Both the position numbers and the translations under genes were made by a program. Below the pieces are notes generated by a model. It was not told the origin of the DNA. It searched no databases and worked only from the letters and a program-made list of their open reading frames with translations. Of a stretch of DNA of 64,000 nucleotides, positions 55,291-64,000 are shown in pieces (position 1 is the stretch's first letter; the number at the start of each line of letters is the position of its first letter). The stretch comes from Deroplatys truncata (lineage: Eukaryota > Arthropoda > Insecta > Mantodea > Mantidae). Location: assembly GCA_030765065.1 (NCBI GenBank), contig CM060984.1, positions 104,265,488-104,329,487 of the forward strand. Reading direction: 5' to 3'.

Positions 55291-55765
55291 AGAGCGAGAT
55301 GGCTCCGTGGTAACATGTGAGGCTCGCATTCGGGAGGTACCGGTTCGATTCCCGTCGAGCACCCAGTCTAACCTTGTTGTTTCCGTGGTTTTCCTGGTCA
55401 GTAGGCGAATGCTGGAGTGGTTTCCTCTCTAACACGATTTCCTTCCCATGACAGTGCCGAATAGATAGCGCGGATGCTTGCTCAAAGGAAAAAGTATTCC
55501 TTGTGGACAATAGTGGGCTGCTTGGTCGAGGGGTCGTTCTTTATCCTATGTAGGCAGCCTCAGCAGTGGGACGAATTTTGGAGCCAGTAACTATTTGGGG
55601 CTTCCCCGCGTCTCTGCGGCCTGTCTGCTTGATGCCTCCTGTGGTTGCTTCACTTTATCCCATCCTCTTGGGGGATGTGGTAGACACAATAGATCTATGC
55701 AGGTCGCAGGGCGCGAGGTGTACCCCTCCATTACATAATCTATAGCTTCACTTGTACCTGTGGAG
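55291..55765 (+). mobile_element. SINE family D, copy 3
   Basis: The head AGAGCGAGATGGCTCCGTGG (A box) and CCGGTTCGATTCCCG (intact B box) is followed by GTGGTTTTCCTGGTCAG, GGCGAATGCTGGAGTGG and TAACACGATTTCCTTCC. The 3' half is as in 38726-39214, ending ATAATCTATAGC. AAAGAATA (55282-55289) and AAAGAATT (55766-55773) probably are the target duplication. It has the best preserved pol III promoter of the family here. Confidence 0.8.
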
Positions 55766-55857
55766 AAAGAATTATACCTTCTGTTGAATGGTTTCCAAGA
55801 CTAACAGATAAGTTTTCGCTCTTACTAATATTAATACAAATTTAGCGAAGCTAAACT

Positions 55858-56190
55858 GATATTATACATTCACATAACTTTCTCTGCCCATTACCGTTTA
55901 TGTTTACATAGCATCTGCAAACTATTCTTGTTAAACGTTAACCTTTGCAGAAATAGTCTCATTACATATGGATACAAGGTGGAACAGGAAACCAAGACGA
56001 TAGTTAAATGTTTAAAAGTGTCTCACCATTTATACTCGCCTTTAAATTCCATATTCCTTCCATGACTTCGGGAGAAATGTCAAAAAATACAGTACTGAAA
56101 TATTCCAAACAATAAGTACGAAATATCTCTGAAATTGTTGATGCCACAAAAGGTTATTTAAAATAAATTGTGTGTTATAAACAGATGTAT
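55858..56190 (-). mobile_element. HLN fragment (copy 24), older
   Basis: TATACATTCACATAACTTTCTCTGCCC runs through AACCTTTGCAGAAATAG and TAAATTGTGTGTTATAAACAGATG. Only the 3'-side part of the second block is present. Confidence 0.65.
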
Positions 56191-56331
56191 CCTCTTGAAC
56201 CTTGAGCACTCTGGGCAATTAAATGTTTATCACATCTTTGTTCACCATCAACTTCATTAATTTTTTACTAAATTCTATACATTTGTAATTGGTGGAAAGT
56301 TTGTGCAGGGTAGGAATTAACAGCTACATTT

Positions 56332-57876
56332 TTACTTTCTCTACTATGCATAGCAAGCAGAAGTATGCATTCCACTCAAAAATTCGATACCGAGCTTTCA
56401 TTGGAAATACATGTTTTGAAGGCCGCCTAAATGCAAAGAGCCTGTTTATCAAAATCTGATGTGTTACACTCACATGAATTTCTCTACTCTTGTGCAAACT
56501 ATTCTTACAAACGCTTACTCTCCCTCTACTTCATGTTAATCAATATACACATTTGCAGATACTATCGTATTACAAATTTTCTTGTAGGTGCAAGGGGAAT
56601 ATGACAAGTTTTAAGCGATAGTCAAATCTTTTAAGAGCTGGTTTCTATGTGCAACATTTCATTTCTTTGCATATCCAGGACATAAAAAAACAACGAATAA
56701 CGAATTCTCATTTGAGAAAAAGTATAAGTATTGGAAAATTCAAACAAATAACAAGGAATATCTCGGAAATGGCTCACTCGACAAAAAATGTATATAACAT
56801 AAGTTGTGTGTTCTAACGCGATCTACTTTTTTTTCTTTAGTAAAACTTTGTCTATCTCTTACGGTTTACCATTTATACAAAATTGATTCAGAAAGAAGAG
56901 GACTTTTGAGGATATTACTAGAAAATTAAAGATATACATTTTGTCATAAAAATATCTTAAATACTTTAGCCAACATCGTTAGCAATTTTTGAGAAAACCA
57001 AAATTTTCCAAAAATGCACCATGTAAAGTGTAATATGGGGTTGAAGAATTTCCTTTAAAATCTCCGTGTCACGTATTTGAAAGATACTGAACCTAAATAC
57101 CAACTTTGGTATTTATCCGACTTTTCGTTTTTGGGTTATGCTGTTCACAAACACACGGGCTTTTTTTGGACTCGGGGGCTCCAAAACCTGTATTTATGAT
57201 GAAGTCTCAATATCGAACCTACTATATGTAGTAGAGAAAGTAACTCAAAAACGAAAAGTTGATTAAATACCAAACTTTGTATTTAGGTTCAGTATCTTTC
57301 AAAGATACGAAACCAGACTACCCTTTACATGAAACACTTTTCGAAAATTTTGATTTTCTCAAAAATGGCTTTAACGATTTTGATTAGAATATCATATTTA
57401 AGATATTTTTGTGAGAAAATCTATATCTTGAATTTTATGGAAATATCCCCAAAAGTCCTCTTCCTTTCTGAATAGCTTTTGCATAATTGGTAAACCGTAA
57501 CACCTGGACAAAAAATGTAGATCTCGTTAAAAGCGCAATTTATGCCACATCATTTTTTTTTTGGAATGAATAATTTCCGAGATATTCCTTGTTTTTTTTA
57601 TTTTCCAACATTTATAGATTTTCTCAAATAGGAATTCGTTATTCTGTTTTATGTCCTGGACATACAAAGAGAATGAAATGCTCCACATAGCAACCAGCTC
57701 TTAAAAGATTTGACGTTAAAGCCTACCTTATTCCCCTAGCACCTACAAGGAAATTAGCAATAAGATACATTCTGCAAATGTTTATCTCGATTAACATAAA
57801 GTAGGCGGAGAATAAGCGTTTATATAAATAGCTTGTACAAGAGTAGAGAAACTCATGTAGGTACAACACATCAGAT
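56332..57876 (+). mobile_element. HLN repeat copy 25, split by another HLN copy
   Basis: The left part is 56332-56452 (TTACTTTCTCTACTATGCATAG to about the microsatellite). The right part is 57244-57876 (CTCAAAAACGAAAAGTTG to GAGTAGAGAAACTCATG...ACACATCAGA). A copy in the opposite orientation sits between them, and the microsatellite segment of the outer copy has been lost. Confidence 0.75.
56455..57243 (-). mobile_element. HLN repeat copy 26, nested in copy 25
   Basis: TCTGATGTGTTACACTCACATGAA is at the left and CTATATGTAGTAGAGAAAGTAA at the right. It is nearly full length, but the microsatellite is reduced to ACACACGGG and the terminal GGGTGGAATACAATACTTCCCC is deleted. Confidence 0.8.
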
Positions 57877-58670
57877 TTTTGTAGGTAGGCGTGGATCGTA
57901 TCTTATGTTTCTTATGACTCAAATCTGAAACTAATTACCTCACAGTGGCGTTTACCGTTTTGCAATCTATTCTACTGTGTTGTATTATACCTGTAACAGA
58001 ATTTTGAATAACAACACCACCACCATCATTACGAGGCTCTATTAGATTTGCAGCTACCATATACATTTTCCTGTTTTCCAATAATGTTAATTTCAGTTTG
58101 GGAATATCAGCAGGTGCGCAGTCAGCTAATCAGCAACGTTTTGAAGCCGGCAACGCAGCAAATTGTTATAATCGGTAGCTCCGCTTTCCCTTTCTATACC
58201 TCCTGTGCGTTCAGAGGGGGAGGCTGTCCACCGTTCCTATGTATACAAAAAGCACTGGTACATCACCTATGGTAATGGTATACTTTTCTACCTACTGCTA
58301 CTTAAGTGGCGCCAGATAGTATTCACTTTAAGAAATAGTAAAATCAATGGACAGAAAATTATTTGTAGTATGCAGAAAGAGCAAACTGTGTTACAGTTTA
58401 CTTGTCCTGGTGTTCTTTTCTTCAGATTCTTCAATTTTATTAACTTTATAGCTTTTAGAAAAGATAACCTCCTTTACAACCTTTTTAAGCGTGGTGTTTA
58501 CAAAATTAGAATGTCTCTATTAAAGTAACATGAAATTAGAACATTTCAAATGTCTTTAATAGAGAAATTTTAATATAAATCCTGAGTTTACAGTTTTTTT
58601 CTTCCCTTAGATCAAAGTATTGTTTTCACCCCAAAAGCTTCATCCGGGTTTCCCCATCCACCATCCTATA
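57877..58670. other. Unassigned stretch
   Basis: Two overlapping plus-strand frames (58048-58275, 58205-58528; 75 and 107 codons) show no recognisable domain. The sequence is AT-rich with no repeat match noticed. Confidence 0.4.
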
Positions 58671-58671
58671 T

Positions 58672-60206
58672 TATTATATTCCTTATACAAACTATTCTTA
58701 CAAAAGTAACTTATTTTTATACTTCATTTCAATCGAGATAAACCTTTGACTAAACTGCGGATTATTATGCGCTCCCCAATACATCACAAAAAATTCTAAT
58801 GTGTTACCCTCACATGACTTTCTCTACTCTTGTACAAACTATTTTTACAAACGCTTATTCTCCATATGCTTCATGTTAATCGAGATATCGAGATGTTAAT
58901 CCTATTGCTAATTTTCTTGTAGATGCAAGGGGAATTGGTAGGCTTTAAGCGATAGTCAAATATTTTAAGAGCTGCATTACCAGAACAAAAAAATGAATAA
59001 AATATTTTATCCCATTTGATAAAAAAGTATAAGTATTGGAAAATTTAAGGGAATAACAAGCAATATCTCGAAAATGGTTCACTCAACAAGAAAAATGTAT
59101 ATGACATAAATTGTGTATTTTTACGCGATCTACATTTTGTGTGCAGTAAAATTTTGTCTATCTCTTATGGTTTACCAGTTATGCAAAAGTCGTTCACAAT
59201 GAAGAATACTTTTGGAGACATTCCCAGAAAATTAAAGATATACATTTTATTTGTTATGAAAGTAACTTAAATATATGGTATTTTGATCAACATCGTTAGG
59301 GCTATTTTTGAGAAACTTAAAATTTTCGAAAAATGTTCCATTTAAAGGGTACTTTGGGGTAAGAGGATTTTCTTGAAAGCCTTCGTGTCGCATCTCTGGA
59401 AGATACTAAACCTAAATACCAAGTTTGGTGTTTATCCGACTGTTCGTTTCTGAGTTATGGTGTTCACAGACACACACGGACATGTTTCCAAAAAATGCTT
59501 TTTTTGGATTCAGGTGGTCTCAAAACATGTATTTCCTGTGAAATATCGGTATCGAATTTTTGGGTGGACTACAATACTTCCCCTACTTACTATACGTAGT
59601 AGAGAAAGTAATAAATAGTGACAGCTCTAAAACAATCCAAATAATGAAAAGTTAAAACCAAGGCCGATGCATTACTCATAAATACTTAATGCCACATCAT
59701 CTTTTACTGGACATTAATTGTGTGTTTTAATGAGATCTACATTCTGGGTGTTCAAATTCGAGTTAACCCATGTGATTTACTAGTTATTATGCAACATTCA
59801 TTCCGAATGAAGAGGACTCGGGGACAATTCACAGAACATTCTAGATATACATTTTATTAATAATGTAAATGTCGTAAACATATTGTAGTTTAATCAAATT
59901 GGCTAGAGCTATTTTTAAGAAACAAAACGTACCAAACACTGTTCTATGTAAAAGGAGTTTAAGGTGTGTATTTCCTTGAAAATCTTCATGTCACATCTTT
60001 GGAGGCTACTGAATCTAAATATCAAGTCTGGTATTTATTCAACGTTTCCTTTTTGAGTTATGTTGTTCATAGATATACACGGGCCTTATCCTAAAAATGA
60101 TTCTTTTTGGATTCAGTGGTTCTCAAAACATGTATTTATGGGAAAATCTGGGTATCGAATTTTTGGGTGGAATGCAATACCCACTGGATACGTGGTAGTG
60201 AAAGCA
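58672..60206 (-). mobile_element. HLN repeat copy 27, old, split by a young HLN copy
   Basis: The left part is 58672-58787 (ATACAAACTATTCTTAC, ATCGAGATAAACCTTTG). The right part is 59616-60206 (ATTGTGTGTTTTAATGAGATC to GGGTGGAATGCAATACCC, CGTGGTAGTGAAAGC). Both parts are clearly more diverged than the copy between them. Confidence 0.7.
58794..59611 (-). mobile_element. HLN repeat copy 28, young, nested in copy 27
   Basis: TCTAATGTGTTACCCTCACATGAC is at the left and CTATACGTAGTAGAGAAAGTAA at the right. All blocks are present, with a short ACACACACGG microsatellite. Confidence 0.85.
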
Positions 60207-60213
60207 AAAAATG

Positions 60214-62256
60214 ATTTCCTTAAGTGAGGGCACGATATTGCTATATCGCGATACTCGATACCGATACTGATTTTTGATCACCGATATTCGACACTCGATA
60301 AAACTTTATAAAAAACTGTAAAGGCGATAACTTGTTCATTGAATTATGCTCTTATTATTAGTTTTCTGTGTAAGTATAAACGTATGTAACCAGTTCTGTA
60401 TTGTGCGCTAATTCTGAAATTCTTTCTGCTTGACATTCTCCAATTGGCAGTATTTTTTATCTGATAATATCACAATTATATGTCCCATATTGTTAGGCTA
60501 GGATAATAATAATTCTTTGCTTCCTCTTTTATGTAGGTAGCTATATGTTGTGCTGAAAATTATGTTTTAAAGAATTTTCTATCCATAGAAAAATAAATAC
60601 TAGAAATTCTTCTTTATTCTGCAATCTTGCAAATACAAACTAATATCTATACATTTTACATGGAAATCAAAGAACTAAAAATCTGATGTGTTACACTCAC
60701 ATGACTTTCTCTACTCTTGTACAAACTATTTTTACAAACGCTTATTCTCCATATGCTTCATGTTAATCGAGATGTTAATCTTATTGCCAATTTTCTTGTA
60801 GATGCAAGGGGAGTATGGTAGGTTTTAAGCGCTGAATGCTATGTGGCGCATTCCATTCTCTTTGTATGTTCAGGACACAAAAAAATCAATAACGAATTTG
60901 AGAAAAAGTATAAGTATTGAAAATTTAAGGGAATAACAAGCAAGATCTGGAAAATGGTTCACTCAACAAAAAAAAATGTAAATTACATAAATTGTGTATT
61001 TTAACGCGATCTACATTTTTGTGTAGTAAAATTTTGTCTATCTCTTATGGTTTACCAGATATGCAAAAGTCGTTCACAATGAAGAATACTTTTGGAGACA
61101 TTCCCAGAAAATTCCATATATACATTTCATTTCTCATGAAAATATCTTAAACATATTTTAATCAAAATCGTTCGAACCATTTTTGAAGAAATTAAAATTT
61201 TCGAAAAATGCTCCATGTGAAGGGTAATTTGGGGTGGGCGAATTTTCTTGAAAACATTCGTGTCCCATCTCTGGAAGATACTGAACCTAAATACGAAGTT
61301 TGGTGTTTTGTTGTTCACAGACACTCGCACCCACACACACGGACATGTTTCCAAAAATACTTTTTTTGGATTCAGGGGGTCTCAAAACATGTATTTCCGG
61401 TGAAATCTCGGTATCGAATTTTTTAGTGAAATACAATATTTCCCCTACTTACTATACGTAGTAGAGAAAGTAAAAATAATTGTGTGTGTTTGTTATACCA
61501 TTCTATTATTATTTGTAACCACCACATAACGTACATAGTTTTTCATCCGGTAATAAGTAATCAGTCATAACAGTCGGAAATATAGTAAATTTGTGGATTA
61601 AGTCTCTCTACTACCCACCCTCATGCCCTAGCCTATACATACATATTTAATAAAAAGGCATATTAGATAAATTAAACACTTTGAAGAAAAAATCAAGGAA
61701 GTGTTATGTGAAATACAGAGATATAAAGGAGTTAAAGATTTTTGTTTAAAAACACGAGCATTCATCAACGAACAAATGTTTCCATTCGCTTTATTATGTC
61801 GTATCATTTGTGATTTGTTTCTCCTGGGTTCACACATTTTGGTCAGCGGAATAGGTAAATGTATTGGCTGAGTGTGATTCACAATCCAGACTACTGCACA
61901 AATTACTTAGAGCGTCAGCTAAATCAATTGCATTCAGAACTCAGTTAACGCTGCATATTACACGAGAATCTCTACTCTTTCTCCCATTGTTTTGCGTGTT
62001 TCCGTTTAGACAGAGGAGTCTATGGAATGCTGCATTCATCGCAGTCAAGGTCAATCAAGCACTGTAGTCCAACAACTCTTTGGGGACACGTGCGAGACAA
62101 TAACATGAAGTCTCGACTCTTTCATTCCTTATCTAACATAAAGCTAAACGCAACAACTTCCATAATGCAGAACTTAAAAATATAAAAGTATCAAAGGTTT
62201 ATATCAAAGTATTATACATACTTCGATACCATCGAGGTCCCATCCCTAATTTCCTA
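60214..62256. mobile_element. Candidate hAT-like element of about 2 kb with an HLN copy inside
   Basis: ATTTCCTT (60214-60221) and ATTTCCTA (62249-62256) bracket 60222-62248. The ends are AAGTGAGGGCACGATATTGC and, reversed, TAGGGATGGGACCTCGATGG, followed on both sides by CGATA-rich sequence (CGATACTCGATACCGATAC at the left, CTTCGATACCATCGAGG at the right). GGGATGGGA-type ends with an 8-bp duplication fit hAT. After removing the HLN copy at 60682-61473 about 1.2 kb remains. No transposase motif is recognised. Confidence 0.5.
60682..61473 (-). mobile_element. HLN repeat copy 29, young
   Basis: TCTGATGTGTTACACTCACATGAC is at the left and CTATACGTAGTAGAGAAAGTAA at the right. The CTGAGTTATGCTG piece before the microsatellite is deleted (GTTTTGTTGTTCACAG). 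It lies inside the hAT-like element. Confidence 0.85.
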
Positions 62257-62909
62257 CATTGAACCACCACATTATGTTTTCACAGCCGCCTCTGCGGACC
62301 CGTTTTTCAACGTTATATTGCACAGCGTTCCCAGACAAATGCAATGCGAGAAGGCGTAAGAGAAAGCGCAGCAAGATTCAGACAACTATATTCTGAATTT
62401 GATTGATGCGACGTGAATTTAAATTGCAAATTTCTTTCGCTTTGGTTTGTCGCTTGGCTTGATTTCTTGAACAGAAGCACCTATGGAGCTACAAAAGCAG
62501 TCGTCTGTGTACCGCAGCAGCAGACATTTTCGATTCACAGTGTTCAGGCCTGGTGGGATTCTACGCGCAATGAGCGACGGAGGCTTTCAACTCTTCTGCT
62601 CACTCGGAAGAGAAATGGTCGACCTTCTCTGTACCCCTTTTAGACTCGAGATCTTTTGGAACGTAAGTCCAACACTCTCTGCTCGGTGATTACACTTTTG
62701 CTGTCTACAAACCACACCGCTACTGCTCTTTCTCTTGCTTTGATGCCAAGCTTTAGTTACGACTACTCAAATCAGTAACGGCGCAAACCGCTTGTAGCAT
62801 TTCACAGTATCATATCTCCTTTAACCTGAATTTTAGTGCCTGAAAATAGCAAATTTTATCCATTATATATCGGGCTATTTAGAGGATTGCAGCATGTTAC
62901 GCGCAAAAC
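62257..62909. other. Unassigned stretch, GC-richer in the middle
   Basis: Frames at 62413-62643 and 62483-62689 (plus) overlap in different phases with no known motif. No repeat partner noticed in this window. Confidence 0.35.
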
Positions 62910-62912
62910 AAT

Positions 62913-63135
62913 TTGGTGTGTTGCATTCACATGAATTTCTCTACTCACTCTGCTACAAGATATTTTTAAAACGCTTATTATTCCAGCTACTTCTTGTTAA
63001 TCCAGAGAAACTTCAATTCACATTTACACATTTCGTTGTTCGATACAGTAGGTAAAGCAATAGTCAGACTTTTAAAGGGCTGTTGTTATGTCATGGCTTT
63101 GACATTCCATGGTCTTTACAGGACCACAAGAAAAA
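62913..63135 (-). mobile_element. HLN fragment (copy 30), old
   Basis: TTGGTGTGTTGCATTCACATGAA, TTAAAACGCTTATTATTCC, TTGTTAATCCAGAGAAAC, GCAATAGTCAGAC and TGACATTCCATGGTCTTTACAGGACCACAAGAAAAA match the 3'-side part. It ends where a young copy starts. Confidence 0.65.
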
Positions 63136-63138
63136 AAA

Positions 63139-63985
63139 TATGATGTGTTACACTCACATGACTTTCTCTACTCTTGTATAAACTATTTTTACAAACGCTT
63201 ATTCTCCATATGCTACATGTTAATCGAGATGTCAATCTTATTCGTAATTTTCTTGTAGATGCAAGGGGAATATGGTAGGTTTTAAGCGATAGTCAAATAA
63301 TTTAACGCTAGTGGCTACGTGGCGCATTCCATTCTCTTTGCATGTCCAAGACATAAAAAAATGAATAACGAATTTGAGAAAAATTCTAAGTATTGGAAAA
63401 TTTAAGGGAATAACAAACAATATATCGAAAACGGTTCACTCAACAAAAGAAATATATATGACATAAATTGTGTATTTTAACGCGAACTACATTTTGTGTG
63501 TAGTAAACGTTTGTCTATCTCTTATGGTTTACCAGTTATGCAAAAGTCGTTCACAATGAAGAATACTTTTGGAGACATTCCCAGAAAATTCGAGATATAC
63601 ATTTCATTTCAAATGACAATATCTTAAACATATGATATTTTAATCAAAATCGTTAGACCATTTTTGAGAAATTTAAAATTTTCGAAAAATGTTCCATGTA
63701 AAGGGCAGTCTGGGGTGGAGGAATTTTCTTGAAAACCTTCGTGTCGCATCTCTGGAAGATATTGAACCTAAATAACAAGTTTGGTGTTGATCCGACTGTT
63801 CTTTCTGAGTTATGCTGTTCACAGACACACACCCACACACACACACACACGGACATGTTTCCAAAAATGCTTTTTTTTTGGATTCAGGGAGTCTCAAAAC
63901 ATGTATTTCCGGTGAAATCTCGGTATCGAATTTTTGGGTGGAATGCAATACTTCCCCTACTTACTATACGTAGTAGAGAAAGTAA
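63139..63985 (-). mobile_element. HLN repeat copy 31, young, full length
   Basis: ATATGATGTGTTACACTCACATGAC is at the left and CTATACGTAGTAGAGAAAGTAA at the right, 15 bp before the window end. The (CA)n microsatellite is at 63823-63850. It either inserted into or replaced the rest of copy 30. Confidence 0.85.
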
Positions 63986-64000
63986 TATGTTATGTGTTAT

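Noticed and set aside
1-64000. CRISPR array, prophage, operons or other prokaryotic system
   Set aside because: No regularly spaced short repeats, no dense coding, and the tRNA-SINEs, LINE and mariner relics show this is animal nuclear DNA.

Overview
The window looks like gene-poor nuclear DNA from an arthropod, most likely an insect with a large, AT-rich, repeat-laden genome. This is inferred from its mobile elements: tRNA-derived SINEs with a shared central domain, mariner and DUF4817-type transposase relics, a LINE tail typical of animals, and a very abundant DINE-1/helentron-like repeat. The species cannot be fixed from the sequence. I find no intact host gene, no functional rRNA or tRNA gene, no CRISPR array and nothing bacterial. 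Almost all open frames of 60-180 codons are chance frames in AT-rich DNA or run through repeats.

The dominant component is one interspersed family, called HLN here, with about 31 copies or fragments on both strands from 1.2 kb to the right end. Full copies are 0.8-1.0 kb. They have an 11-bp sub-terminal inverted repeat (ACTTTCTCTAC / GTAGAGAAAGT), a hairpin at each end, a conserved block of about 130 bp, a variable (GT/CA)n microsatellite, and a second conserved block. This is the layout of helentron-associated elements of the DINE-1 type. Two sequence classes, a young uniform one and an older diverged one, are visible. Several copies have other elements nested in them: a solo LTR with ATAC duplication (22.8 kb), a hAT MITE with an exact 8-bp duplication (54.2 kb), two SINEs (16.6 and 32.8 kb), and younger HLN copies (56.4 and 58.8 kb).

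Other content by region. 0-8 kb: SINE pieces, an LTR with its primer-binding region (2.35-3.21 kb), and a short protein-like stretch on the minus strand at 6.1-6.36 kb. 12-17 kb: SINEs and a second LTR family with a triplicated PBS-proximal segment (15.4-16.4 kb). 20-24 kb: a hAT MITE, a long-inverted-repeat MITE, a frameshifted LINE 3' end, a solo LTR and a tRNA-SINE. 26.8-27.75 kb: an unusual GC-rich island beginning with a SINE head. 30.4-34.0 kb: a cluster of HLN copies in mixed orientation. 38.7-40 kb: a complete SINE with target duplication and a DUF4817 transposon deletion derivative. 42.3-47.5 kb: a small MITE, a TTAA-flanked element, two LTRs, a degenerate 5S-rRNA-like array and a LINE relic. 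49-52 kb: DUF4817 and mariner relics. 53-64 kb: SINEs, a hAT MITE, HLN-in-HLN nests and a 2-kb hAT-like element.

There is no operon or pathway to describe. The interest lies in the layered record of transposition. The most notable items are the HLN architecture and nesting, the 5S-like array, the SINE superfamily and the deletion-derived DUF4817 elements.
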